Assembly: GCA_003255065.1 (NCBI GenBank)
Contig: QAOA01000725.1
Span: forward strand, 124,939-188,938
Source: Cercis canadensis
Taxonomy: Eukaryota; Streptophyta; Magnoliopsida; Fabales; Fabaceae
Length of the DNA stretch: 64,000 nt
Direction of reading: 5' to 3'
The notes beneath the pieces were generated by a model. It saw nothing but the letters and a program-made list of their open reading frames with translations. It had not been told where the DNA came from and searched no databases. Shown here piece after piece: positions 35,225 to 46,145 of the stretch. Within the stretch, counting starts at the first letter, position 1. Each line of letters starts with the position of its first letter. Made by a program: the position numbers and the translations under genes.

Positions 35225-36417
35225 CATGAATATTGCCAGCTTGCCTCTCCTTATCAATTATTCAATCTCATCTTTGAGATCAACACAATCATTGGTAAAG
35301 TGGCCAAATTCTCTATGATACGCACAATACTTACTATTGGTTGAGCTTGGGTGTTAAAATTTTGGCAGAGGCTTGGATGGGTTAATGAGGCTAGTCTGAT
35401 AGATCGGGCCCAATATTTTTCCCTTGCTTTGATTTAGGGGAGTGTTGTTTCAGTATTTTCCCGGTGGCAGACTTCGTTGTTCCCTTCCTCATCTCCTTTC
35501 CTATTTCCTTCCATATTGTCCGCCTTGGTCTTTTCGGGAATCTAGCTCGGGGTTTCATTTTTATTTTTGGTAGCATTTATCTCTTCCATTCTTATGTATT
35601 TGTCCACTCTGGTTAATAAGTCATCAAGTGATTTCTTAGCCAGAGAGGCAGTGAATTCACTGGTTCGTAGTCCGACCATTATAGCATGAATAGCAACATC
35701 TCCACTTAAATTTCTTATCTAGATCAGCTCTTTGATAAATCTAATCAATTAATCTTTGAGTGGTTCACTGGTTTCTTGCTTAAGATTTATTAGGGATGTA
35801 GAGGTTTTAAAAAATGAGAGCGGTTGTATGAGAAGTAGGCCAAGAATTAAGAGGAAAGATCACAAAAACTGTTTATGAATCTTGGCTTGAGGGAGGAGAA
35901 CTATAAAAGTGCTTCCTTTTTCAATGTGCCAGGAAATGCTCTGCATATAATCGGGTCTGGGGCGTCCGTGAGCAGCATGGTCAATCAAAATAGAGTCAAT
36001 TGCTCTTGGGGGATCCGTGGTACCATCATAAGCCTCCAGCTGTGTTGGGGGACAAAAATTATTGGGTATCAGGGTGCTTATTATGTGTGTGGTGAATAGG
36101 TGTGATCCATCCCCTAAGTTGTAAGGAACTGTAGGTTGATAACTGTGATTTGGTAGGTAGCCATGGGCGTAGCTTGCTCCAGGTTGGGGTGGGCAAGGTA
36201 CGTCATTAAAATGATCATATTGTGTGTAGTTGGCTTGAGGTGTATAGAGGGAGGGATGTGGATAAGTTGGTGTGCAAGGATACCAATGTGGGTAGGGTTG
36301 AGGTGATCTTGGGTAAAAGTGATTTGTTGGGTGGTGAAAGAGAGATGAGGTTGAGGCTGTTTCGGTCTCGGTAGTTTGGCTAAGCACCCTTCGTTGGTGT
36401 TGCCGCTCATGCTGCAA
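35225..36417 (-). pseudogene. gag remnant with zinc knuckle
   Basis: 36417-35860 encodes a Pro/His/Tyr-rich N-terminus and then PPTQLEAYDGTTDPPRAIDS, the gag motif preceding capsid. Frames 35576-35391 and 35345-35225 continue it; the latter reads YCAYHREFGHFTNDC, then VDLKDEIE-stop, a CCHC-like knuckle of the Y-C-x-Y-H-x3-G-H-x-T-x2-C form. Stops and shifts interrupt it throughout. Confidence 0.85.
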
Positions 36418-36589
36418 GGCTACTTCTAGGTGAAAAATATGTTCTCGTAGTTATTGAGGATCAACATCCTCTTGTTGGTTGTTATTGCTCCCTTATGGGG
36501 TAGGACTACGTTGTAGCCACCCACGTGGTGGAGGAGACACATAGGTGTTATTTCGAGTGTTTACCATGATTGAAAAAATGTGGGATCTA

Positions 36590-36614
36590 AATCTTCTCCA
36601 CAGACAGCGCCGAT
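36590..36614 (-). other. Primer-binding site of the retrotransposon
   Basis: Just inside the LTR end (minus strand ...TTAACA), the sequence reads ATCGGCGCTGTCTGTGGAG, close to the GGCGCCGTCTGTGGG primer-binding sites common in plant Ty3/gypsy elements. I do not assign the tRNA. Confidence 0.65.
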
Positions 36615-36902
36615 TGTTAATGCCAGAAATGTCGGAGCTAGATGTACCTGCAAGAAGTCAAGTTCACAAGTGGACCGAGTATGACTCTCTGATGCTTAAA
36701 TTAGTATGGGTAATAAGATAGGTAATCCAGTCCAAGTATAATTCTAATTAACAAGTTACCTTTAGACTACATTGTCAGTGTATTTTATAGTCATTGTAGA
36801 GTTGAATTGGTGGTGCCTTGTCCCTATTGAAGATGTGGCACCTTGTCTCAACGATGGGCTTGGAGTTCGACTGGCCTTTTGGGCCAGTCCTCATTATTCT
36901 CA
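36615..36902 (-). repeat. 5' LTR remnant
   Basis: Matches 27680-27970 in the same orientation. Similarity stops near CCTCATTATTCTC; the outer (U3) part is missing, so the element is truncated at this side. Confidence 0.85.
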
Positions 36903-38034
36903 AATTTTTTCCTTCATCATCGAGCATCATCTTCCGTTAAGTTTGAACAGCATAGACAACCGCCTTTGTGCACACAAAATTGTTGCCTTACTAGTCTTTT
37001 TCAAGTTTCAAGTATTCATTTTCATCTCACCTTACATCTTTTTTGGAAACTTTGTGCGCTGTATCTTATCATCATTTTGCGTTTGCCAAAGAAAACAAAT
37101 TCTTTCCTTTATTTCCCAAAAATCCCAATTAATAGGTAAACAAACATGGCATGATAGTTTCCAATCCATAATTGTTAAAAATTCACACATAACAAATAGA
37201 TATGAGCTCTCTCTTTCCTAGTTGGTATTGGATTTGGAAATAATAAATCAAGAATTATAATAGAATCTTTTTATCAGAATAAGAATGGCATGCCCTGTAA
37301 ACTCCATCCGCTATAATGGAAGCCTGTGCGTGTGTCCACGTAGGTACGTAGTGAATCCGACAACGAAGGAGGTGTGCACCCTCTTCATCGTCAATACCAC
37401 CATCACTTCTGGGCATTATCCATTGCAGTGAGGTTGAACTCAAACCCAACAACAGCGAATTTAGTTTAGTAATGGATGATGATGCTCAATGATGAAGAAA
37501 AAAATTTGTGATGAAAATCCTATGGAGAAGGTGAGACAAATGCACGGGGGAGAGAAGGAGGAAAGGAGAGAGAGAATTTTTTTTTAATGTAAATGGTGAC
37601 ATGGCATCATCTATGCCATTAAGATCTTTTTAATGAGATGAACGGTCAAGATTTAACTAACATGAAATTGTCTTGTTAAATAACAATATGATTGAATCCC
37701 AATCCTAAAAGAACATTACTCAACTAGTCCCTGGGCAACAAAAGCTTGCACTAAAAGAGGATTCGAACCCTATACATGGGTGTTGTAGAGCCCACGAAGG
37801 GGCAAATATTATTTCTCTAATTTTAGGTGTTTTTATTTCTCTTTAATTCTAATTTTTTCTTAATTTTAATANCTAATTTTTTCTTAATGTTAATATTTTT
37901 ATTAATTATGGATTTTTCTTTAATTAGAGTTTTTTTTAAAATTTTTTTGATTCTTTTTATTCATATTTATCTGTAATAATATATATGTTTGTTCCAAAAA
38001 ATATATGTTTGTTCATGCATGTCGTGCAAACATA
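36903..38034. other. Gene-free stretch
   Basis: No convincing gene. ORFs at 36772-37221 and 37255-37452 match nothing I know. The N at 37872 sits between two copies of CTAATTTTTTCTTAAT. A GGGTTCGAATCC on the minus strand near 37765 resembles a tRNA B box (see rejected items). Confidence 0.4.
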
Positions 38035-39276
38035 TGGAAAAATGACTGAAATAATGCATAATAAAAATTTAATTATGTAAATGGGTTACTGTTTAAACTA
38101 TTTACAAAAATAAATATGTTTTAAATATTTTAATTGAATATTAACAGACAAAATAGGATACGCTACTTTAGATATAGCATTTTTCTTAAAGATACGCTAC
38201 ATCAAAGTTGCGGATCCTAGTCAACAAAAAATAAAAAGGCTATAGAAATGAGTGAACAAGTTAGATTACTATTTAACGGGTCCCTTAAAGACACATTGGA
38301 TCAATCAAGCAAAGAAGAAAACAAAAATAGAATATATAGATAATTCATTTTGGAAAATTTAATTTAGAAAAATTGATTGTAGGAGAGTTAATTTTATGTT
38401 TAGATCTGTGTTAATTTAGGAGTGATTTAATAATAATTTAATTTTGTTTGAACTATATAAAGAAAATCATTTTTATGTGTCATATTACCGAAAAATATAT
38501 AGAATAATTATAAATATTATTAATTGGATTATAATTTCAGGGTAAATTAGTAAAATCACAGACACAAGTTGTTTTCTTAGAATTAAGATCTCCAATTAAG
38601 TCTATATTTATAATTATACTATATATTTTTTTGGTAATTTGACACATAAAAATGATTTTGTTTATATAATTCAAACAAAATCAGATTATTATTAAATCAC
38701 TCCTAAATTAACACAGATTTAAACATAAAATTAACTCTCCTCCAATTAATTTTTCTAAATCAAATTTTTCAAAATGAATTATTTACATATTCTATTTTTG
38801 TTTTCCTCTTTCTCTTATTCTATTTATAATTAATTCTCTTTTTACTCTTTCTCTCTCTCTCTTTATAATTAATTTTCTTTCTCTCTCTCTCTCTCTCACT
38901 TCTTCTCTCTCTCCCTTTTTCTTTCCCGCGTTTCTCACATTTCTCTTTTAATAAACCAACGTGTCCTCTAAGGACACACTATATCGGTACATGTGTGCCT
39001 TAAGGACACGCTGTATCAATTCAATGTGTCTTTAAAGGACCCGCTAGATAGTAATCCAGCGTGTTCACTCATTTCTGTAGCCTTTTTATTTCTCGTTGAT
39101 TGGAATCTGCTACTTTGATGTATCGTATCTTTAAAAAAAAATGCTACATCTAAAATAGTGTATCCCATTAGTGCTTGATTAAAATATTCAAAACATACCA
39201 ATTTTTGTAAATAGTTTAAACTGTAACCTATTTACATAATTTTTTTTTATTATGCATTATTTTAGTCATTTTACCA
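38035..39276. mobile_element. Foldback-like element with arms of several hundred bases (1.24 kb)
   Basis: The outer ends TGGAAAAATGACTGAAATAA and TTATTTTAGTCATTTTACCA are inverted. Similarity continues inward through GTTTAAACTATTTACAAAAA, the TAGATATAGCATTTTT block, GAACAAGTTAGATTACTATT, and then ACAAAAATAGAATATATAGA with ATTCATTTTG near the inner arms. A CT-rich microsatellite (about 38835-38915) breaks the right arm. I could not identify the target duplication. No ORF of note. Confidence 0.8.
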
Positions 39277-40005
39277 AAAATACTCCAGAGAAGATACAAG
39301 ATAACATGGGCCATTTTGAAGCAAAAACTAGTTGTAGAAGAGAAAGGGATCTTGGGCACTATGACTGCATAAGTATCGTTAGAGATGAAAAGACAGGATA
39401 TATTGAAATTTATAGTTTCACCTGAGATCTCATAGAAGTCCATAAGATTTTTTGGAACTTGTCTAGTGTAATTGGTTCTTCAGCTTTAAAGAAGATTACA
39501 CTCAAATTGGGATTGTGACTGTTTCTACATAGGGAAATAGATTAAATATTTCCCAGATTAATTCGCACTTCCTATTAAGAATATCAATACAAATTAATAA
39601 AAAGGTATAGCCCTGACACAAAACTGTAGAAGGGGTAAGAGTTATAGTAAGTCTACTGTTAATTTATACCGAAGAGACCATAGTGATGCAAGCCATAATC
39701 CTTTTACTCCAAAAGTTAGGAATAGTGAAGTGTTTGTTCTATAAAAGGCCATTCCAATTTGTAATTGGCTTTCACTAAAGTAGTGAAGTGTTTTTTTTTT
39801 TTTTTTGTTTTTGACAATAGTGAATTATTGGATGATAATCTTTCATATTGGAAGGATTAACTTCCTAGCTATTAAGACAANAAAAAAAAAAAAAAAAAAA
39901 AAACAAAAAACTCTAGCAATATTCACCATAGAACATTTCATATATATATATATAGTGCCAAAAAAATCTAAAGGAAATGATATTAAGGCCATCATCGCCT
40001 GGAGT

Positions 40006-40044
<39 letters not shown>

Positions 40045-40129
40045 CATTTTCATCTAAGATTTATACAGTAAGTAGTGCAGAAAGATTGCTGTCATGCGTT
40101 TATGTCGCAAATGTAACTAGTTTGTAGGA
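39277..40129. other. Gene-free stretch with microsatellites
   Basis: Contains poly-T (about 39790), a poly-A run after the N at 39881, and an (AT)n run at about 40009-40042. No gene seen. Confidence 0.5.
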
Positions 40130-40400
40130 GGGGTTTAAACTTTCGTAACTATAAAGAGACAAATGTAACTAAGTTCTAAAGAAGAGTGAACAAATTATTA
40201 CAAGCGATCAACTCCTATCTAATAAGCGACCTTATAATAGGATAAATCAATAAAATAGCTTTTGTTGAAAGTTCATTTATTCATTAATCAACTAGATTTT
40301 ATTTAAACTTAATTATTCAATTATCAAACAAGCATATGAATCAATCTATTTGTTCATAAGCTGCTTGTTGAATACACTGATTTGATTACATCAATAATTT
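40130..40400. repeat. Leader segment next to the 69-bp satellite, copy 1
   Basis: The segment with GACCTTATAATAGGATAAAT and AATAGCTTTTGTTGAAAGTT recurs in the same orientation at 41660-41905, again directly before satellite units. A shorter version lies at 46010-46145. This suggests the leader and the satellite were copied together. Confidence 0.85.
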
Positions 40401-40580
40401 AGAAGGTAGGGTATCATGATGTACTGGATCGACCTCCTAGACTCTCCCTTATTAGATGGAATTGATTAGAAGGTGTGGTATTATGATGTATTGGATCTAG
40501 ACCTCTTAGGCTCTCCTTAATCAGATAGAATCTATTAGAAGGTGGGGTATTATGATGAATTGGATCCGAACCTCCTAGGC
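40400..40580. repeat. 69-bp satellite, first block (about 3 units)
   Basis: Units contain TGATGTACTGGATC, CCTCCTAGGCTCTCCCT and GGAATTGATTAGAAGGT. The array is interrupted at 40581 by a MITE and resumes at 41008. Confidence 0.85.
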
Positions 40581-41007
40581 GGCAATTTGACCAGAATAGC
40601 ACAATTAGACAAAGTAATTACATAAAATGGGTACTATTAAAGTATTTACCTAAAATGGGCAGTTTTGAATTGTTTAATAATTTTTCGATTAGTGAAAAAC
40701 ACGTTTTATGTATAAAGCATATTCTTTTGGAACACGTTCTATGTATAAAGCGTGTTCTTTTGAAACACGCTTTATGTATAAAACTTGTTCCATTCACAAT
40801 TTCTCAGACCATATTTTAGTCAAAGGTAGACACGCGTTATGTATAAAGCGTGTTCAGCTTGAACCCGCTTTAGAGAGGTAAAACGTGTTCTATACTGGTC
40901 AAAAAAATATTAAAAAATTTAAAACTGCCCCTTCTTGGTAAATACTTTGAAAAGGACCCCTTTTATGTAATTAGTTAGTGTAAGTGTGCTATTTTGGTCA
41001 AATTACC
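40581..41007. mobile_element. MITE inserted in the satellite (427 bp), perfect 9-bp target duplication
   Basis: CTCCTAGGC flanks it at 40572-40580 and 41008-41016. The ends GGCAATTTGACCAGAATAGC and GCTATTTTGGTCAAATTACC are inverted. The interior repeats TTATGTATAAAGC with ACACG motifs several times. The 9-bp duplication fits a Mutator-like element. Confidence 0.92.
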
Positions 41008-41090
41008 CTCCTAGGCTCTCTCTCATCAGATGAAATCGATTAGAATGTGTGGTATCATGATGTATTGATCCATACCTCCTGGGTATCATA

Positions 41091-41650
41091 AGGTTGACCT
41101 TTTTTTTTAAAGGTCATTTATTAGAGGACTGTTGCAACAATAAGCAGAAAAACTAAATTTAGATTTGCAGAACACAAATAAAAAAGATATTGGCTTCCGT
41201 TAATGGTATTTGTTATATGTTTAGAAGCATGCTTGTCATACGTCCCACATATGGAGTGGAATGCCTCACACTCTCAAGCTTCCTCTCTGACCATTTCTAT
41301 TTCTCTCTAGCCTTGCCCTCCCTCTAGGTCTGCAACTCCTTTGGAAATGCTAATCCCTGCAAATTGGGGAAAAAAAATTGGAGCGAAAGTAGCTCATTTG
41401 ACTCGCACATGATGGGTGGGGCAATGTGGGCAACTAGTCAGATGCTGACTTGGCTAAAATTTGTGCCAGCTAGGCTTTTGTTTTTGTCATTTGTGCAAAA
41501 TATTTGACATATCAGATATCCATTAACTGTGTTGTGATTGAGACTAACAATAAGGATTTATTTACATCCAAATGAAAGTATAAGGACTTATCTAGAGGGA
41601 AACAAACTATAAGGTCTAAACTTTCATACAATCAAAGATTAAGTTCTAAA
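41091..41650. repeat. Dispersed repeat family, copy 1
   Basis: Shared with 43690-44250 (inverted) and 44898-45915. Contains TTGGCTTCCGTTAATGGTAT, GCATGCTTGTCATACGTCCC, CTCAAGCTTCCTC and TTGGCTAAAATTTGTGCCAG. No ORF is conserved between copies. It splits the satellite into two blocks. It may be a non-autonomous transposon with captured sequence. Confidence 0.8.
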
Positions 41651-41659
41651 GAAAAGTGC

Positions 41660-41905
41660 ACAAATGTTACCAAAAATAATGAAGAGTGAATAAATTATTA
41701 CAAGTGATAAACTTCTTTCTATTAAGTGACCTTATAATAGGATAATTCAATAAAATAGCTTTTGTTGAAAGTTCATTTATTCATTAATAAACTAGATTTT
41801 ATTCAAACTTAATTATTTAATTATAAAAAAAAAGCATATGAATCAATTTATTTGTTCATAAGCTACTTGTTGAATACATTGATTTGAATCTTGATTACAC
41901 CAATA
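41660..41905. repeat. Leader segment, copy 2
   Basis: Direct repeat of 40170-40400, with small indels. Confidence 0.85.
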
Positions 41906-43065
41906 ATTTAGAAGGTATCATGATGAACTGGATTTGGATCTCCTAGGCTCTCTCTCATCAGATGGAATTGATTAGAATGTGTAGTATCATGATGTACTGG
42001 ATCCAGATCTCCTAGGCTCTCCCTCATCAAATGGAATCGATTAGAAAGGGGCATCATGATGTATTGGGGATCCGAACCTCATGGGCTCTCTCTCATTAGA
42101 TGGAATAAATTAGAAGATGTGGTACATAATGTATTGGATCCGGACCTCTTGGGCTCTCCCTCATCAAATGGAATTGATTAGAAGGTGTAGTATCATAATG
42201 TACTGGATCTGGACCTCATAGGCTTTCCCTAATCAGATAGAATCTATTAGAATGTAGGGTATCATAATGAACTAGATCCTGACCTCTTTGGGTCTCTCTC
42301 ATCAGATAGAATTGATTAGAATGTGTGATATCATGATGTACTGGATCCGGACCTCTTGGGCTCTCCCTCATCAGATAGAATCAATTAGAAGGTGGGTATC
42401 ATGATGAACTGGATCCGAACCTCCTGGGCTCTCTCTCATCAGATGGAATCGATTAGAAGGTGTGCTATCGTGATGTACTAGATCCAGACCTCCTAGGCTC
42501 TCCATCATCAAATGGAATCGATTAGAATGTGTGGTATCATGATGTACTAGATCCAAACTTCCTGGGCTTTCTCTTATCAGATGGAATCAATTAGAAGGCG
42601 TGCTATCATGATGTAATAGATCCAGACCTCTTGGGCTCTCCCTCATCAAATGGAATCGATTAGAAGGTGGGTATCATGATGAACTAGATCCGGACCTCTT
42701 GGGCTCTCTCTCATCAAATTAAATCGATTAGAAGGTGTGCTATCATGATGTACTAGATCCATACCTCTTGGGCTCTCCCTCATCAAATGAAATCGATTAG
42801 AATGTGTGGTATCATGATGTATTAGATCCGGACTTCTTGGGCTCTCTCTCATCAAATAGAATCAATTAGAAGGTGTGGTATCATGATGTACTGGATTTGG
42901 ACCTCATGGGCTCTCCCTTGTCAAATGGAATCTATTAAAAAGGGGTTTCATGATGTACTGGATCCAAACTCCTTAGGCTCTCTCTCATTGAGTGGAATCT
43001 ATTAGAAGGTGAGGTATCATGATGTATTGAATATGGACCTCCTGGGCCCTCTCTTGGAATCTAGA
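41905..43065. repeat. 69-bp satellite array, main block (about 17 units)
   Basis: The ATCATGATG motif recurs at about 41918, 41986, 42052, 42124, 42192, 42261, 42329, 42398, 42468 and 42536, a period of 66-71 with a mode of 69. Because 69 is a multiple of three, the minus strand reads short open frames of a 23-residue repeat (HHDTTHSNRFHLMRESPGG). These break every few units and lack start or splice context, so I do not call a gene. Confidence 0.92.
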
Positions 43066-43689
43066 ATGCATTACCAAATTGCAGTTGTTTATTCCCATTA
43101 GGTATGGCAAAGCAAGTGGCACTCGCTATTACATTATTATTGAATAATGCCACAAGAAATACTTTAAAATTAAAGCATTGCTAAAGCCATAGTCCTATGT
43201 ATGCTTGCCACCTTCTAGTTACAAAATGAAGATGATAATGTTGAATGTGTGAAGATGATTCAAGTTGGGACTCTAAGGTATTGTAATTTTTGGGCTAATT
43301 TTAGTCTAACAATATCAAATATTTTTAGGATGTGTGTCTTAATAAGATTATTTGAACACTTCAACATCGTTTTTAGGCCTATAATTAATCAATTATGTGG
43401 AATGTATGTTTGGAGAAAAAATTAGAACAACTTTTAACAGATAACAACGCACCTCAACAACCTTTTTTCATACACTCCCCCACGTAAGCTTTTACTTGTG
43501 CATTAATTACTTATTTTACCACTACCTTCCTTTTTACTCAATTGCCCTTCGATATTTATTACACCATAAAAGTACTTATATCCTTTTTGGTGATTTGACA
43601 TTTAAAAGCAATTACAAAAACTGATTATTATAAATTGCTTTTGAACTAACATATCAAAACAGAAATAGATTCTCCCACAATTATTTTTG
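43066..43689. other. Gene-free stretch
   Basis: AT-rich unique sequence between the satellite and the next dispersed repeat. Nothing recognisable. Confidence 0.5.
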
Positions 43690-44250
43690 GTTTAATTATT
43701 CTTTAGGTCCTATAATTTGAGCAAAAATTTTAAGTAGGTCCTTATAATTTATTTCTCTCTAAATAGGTTCTTATACTTTCATTTGGATGTAAATAAATTT
43801 ATGTTATTAGTCTCAGTTATAACACTGTTAGTAGATAGTTGACATGTCAAACCTTACGCACATTTGGCGAAGACAAAGGCTTAACTGGCACAAATTTTAG
43901 CCAAATCAGCATCTGCCTAGTTGCCCATGAGGTGCCACCCATCATGTGCAAGTCACATGAGCCACTTTGGCTCCAATTTTTTTTTCCTCAATTTGCAGGG
44001 TTTCAAAAGGAGTTGCAAACCAAGAAGGAGAGCGAGGCCAGAGAGAAAAAGAACGATCAATGGGTAGAAAGGAAGCATGAGAGTGCAAGAGGCATCCCAC
44101 TCCATATGTGGGACGTATGAGAAGCATGCTTCTAGACATATAACAGATACCATTAACAGAAGCCAATGTCTTTTTTTTATGAGTTCTGCAAATCTAATTG
44201 TAGTTTTTCTGCTTGTTGATGCAACAGCCCTCTACAAAATGACCCTAGGA
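43690..44250. repeat. Dispersed repeat family, copy 2 (inverted)
   Basis: Reverse complement of the copies at 41091 and 44898. The outer part at 43690-43850 contains TTCTTTAGGTCCTATAATTT and GTAGGTCCTTATAATTT, of the type seen at MITE ends. ORF 43839-44120 lies inside it and is not conserved as protein. Confidence 0.8.
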
Positions 44251-44897
44251 AACGTTCTGCAAATGCTTGATCTTATCTTCACTGATAAATTGATTCATCT
44301 ATGTTCTGTACTTCAGGTTTAATTGGTTAATTTGAAAATTCTTCTGGCTCAAGTCTTGTTAAATCATAATCATATTGTATCTGAGGTTCAGTTCAAGCTT
44401 CAACTATTGCAAAGGGTCAAGGCCCATGTTCTCACAGAATGTAACTCAGTTTTGAACAAATTAAATTTCCAAACTTATTCAAAAAGAAAAAGAAAAAGAA
44501 AGATCAAAGCAAGTAGAAGAACAGGAAAAATATGCATTACTGCTTTCAGATCAATTTATGAATTACATATTGTATTTATGCCTGCATTACTGATATTACA
44601 TAATGCTGACTTGTATTAAAGTAATCAAATTCAAATTAACTCTATGCCCTTACTCTTGTAGGAATTGTACCATGTACAATATTAATACCAGGTCTGTTTT
44701 TCATTCTCGAGTCTCATAGATGGCTAGTAAGCTTCTGAAATCATTGTTCTCTGACTGTCATAAAATGCAGCATGATAGTTTCTTGATGAATTTTTTATGC
44801 TGAATACAAGCAAAAATGGGCATGACATAAAGAATTTGAAGCTTCAATGATCCTTACATTTCCATGTGTCCAGTTATTTTATTTGCATTTACTGAAT
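44251..44897. other. Gene-free stretch with one unassigned ORF
   Basis: ORF 44323-44619 (98 codons, with a KRKRKRKIK run) matches no family I know. It lies between two transposon-like copies, so it could be captured or random sequence. Confidence 0.4.
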
Positions 44898-45915
44898 AAT
44901 AAGGTTGACCTTTTTTTTTTTTCGAGGTCATTTATTAGAGGGCTGTTGCAACAATAAGCAAAAAAACTAAAATTAGATTTGCAAAACACAAATAAAAAAT
45001 ATATTGGCTTCCGTTAATGGTATCTGTTATATGTTTAGAAGCATGCTTCTCATACGTCCCACATATGGAGTGGAATGCCCCTCGCACTCTCAAGCTTCCT
45101 CCCTGACCATTTCTATTTCTCTCTACCCTCGCTCTCTCTCTCGGTCTGCAACTCCTTTCGGAAACGCTAATCCCTGCAAATTGGGAAAAAAATTTGTTGA
45201 TACTCAGCAAATTCATTACCCATTGCTACAGTAAAAAGATCATAGTACTCTTGCTAAGGTACAATCTCTTACATAATCTCTTCAGAGCACACACACAAGG
45301 GGGCTCACGCTTTTTTTTTTTTCTCTGGCTTTCTTCCAACTCCCTTCTCCGACCTTGTTAACTTGAGCGTCGGAGGTGACGCTAGAGCTCCAGCTCCGGC
45401 CTTCTCTGACTATGTTTCTCCCTCTTGCAGGTTGCTTAGAACTAGTCATCGACAACATTGAAGCTCATTTGACTTGCACATGATAGGTGGGGCCATGTGG
45501 GCAACTAGTCAAATGCTGACTTGGCTAAAATTTGTGCCAGCTAGGCNACCTTGTTAACTTGAGCGTCGGAGGTGACGCTAGAGCTCCAGCTCCGGCCTTC
45601 TCTAACTATGTTTCTCCCTCTTGCAGGTTGCTTAGAACTAGTCATCGACAACATTGAAGCTCATTTGACTTGCACATGATAGGTGGGGCCATGTGGGCAA
45701 CTAGTCAAATGCTGACTTGGCTAAAATTTGTGCCAGCTAGGCTTTTGTTTTTGCCATATGTGCATAATATTTGACACATCAGCTATCCACTAACGGTGTT
45801 GAGAGTGAGATTAACAATAGGAATTTATTTAGAGAGAAACAAACTATAGAGACCTTCTTAAATTTTTGCTCAAATTATAAGTACCTAGAGCATAATTAAA
45901 TCATTATTTTTTAAT
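44898..45915. repeat. Dispersed repeat family, copy 3, with an extra internal segment
   Basis: Same orientation as copy 1. After GCAAATTGGGAAAAAAA it carries about 260 extra bases, 45195-45455, that copies 1 and 2 lack. This segment ends in CTCCCTCTTGCAG, a good splice-acceptor-like sequence, and is richer in GC (GAGCGTCGGAGGTGACGC). It could be captured gene sequence. The duplication around the N at 45547 lies inside. Confidence 0.75.
45352..45742. repeat. 195-bp duplication around the N at 45547
   Basis: 45352-45546 and 45548-45742 differ at about one base (TCTGACT/TCTAACT). The N sits exactly at the junction. Confidence 0.95.
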
Positions 45916-46009
45916 AATCGATTCTATCCATAATCAATTAAATACATATAACCTATTATTTCTTAGCTAATCCAAACACACATTGTACATAATTTTTAAG
46001 GTGGCTAAA

Positions 46010-46145
46010 ACATGTAACTATAAAAAGACAAATGTAAGAAAGTTTTAAAGAAGAGTGAACAAATTGTTACGAGTGATAAACTCCTAACTAATTATAAGCG
46101 ATCTTATAATAGGGTAAATTAATAAAATAGCTTTTGTTCAAAATT
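46010..46145. repeat. Leader segment, partial copy 3
   Basis: Matches the first part of the leader at 40140-40260 but is not followed by satellite units. Confidence 0.75.

Larger units (their letters stand above)
27680..36902 (-). mobile_element. Decayed Ty3/gypsy LTR retrotransposon, Tat-type, with antisense ORF
   Basis: Read on the minus strand, the order is 5' LTR remnant (36902-36615), primer-binding site, gag with a zinc knuckle, protease, reverse transcriptase, RNase H, integrase pieces, a non-coding or antisense part, and the 3' LTR ending at 27680. The PR-RT-RH-IN order places it in Ty3/gypsy. An extra ORF on the opposite strand downstream of integrase is a feature reported for Tat-lineage elements such as maize Grande. 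Every domain is broken: frameshifts, stops, loss of catalytic residues and deletion of the integrase core. The 5' LTR is truncated, so no target duplication can be read. Confidence 0.9.

Noticed and set aside
37755-37780. GGGTTCGAATCC on the minus strand, resembling a tRNA or SINE B box
   Set aside because: No A box at the right distance, no cloverleaf and no poly-A end could be found.
42371-42855. Minus-strand ORFs with repeated HHDTTHSNRFHLMRESP
   Set aside because: They arise from the 69-bp satellite period and break every few units. No start, splice or upstream signal supports a gene.
41905-43065. CRISPR-like regular repeat
   Set aside because: The units are head-to-tail without unique spacers, in a plant nuclear sequence. 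It is a satellite.
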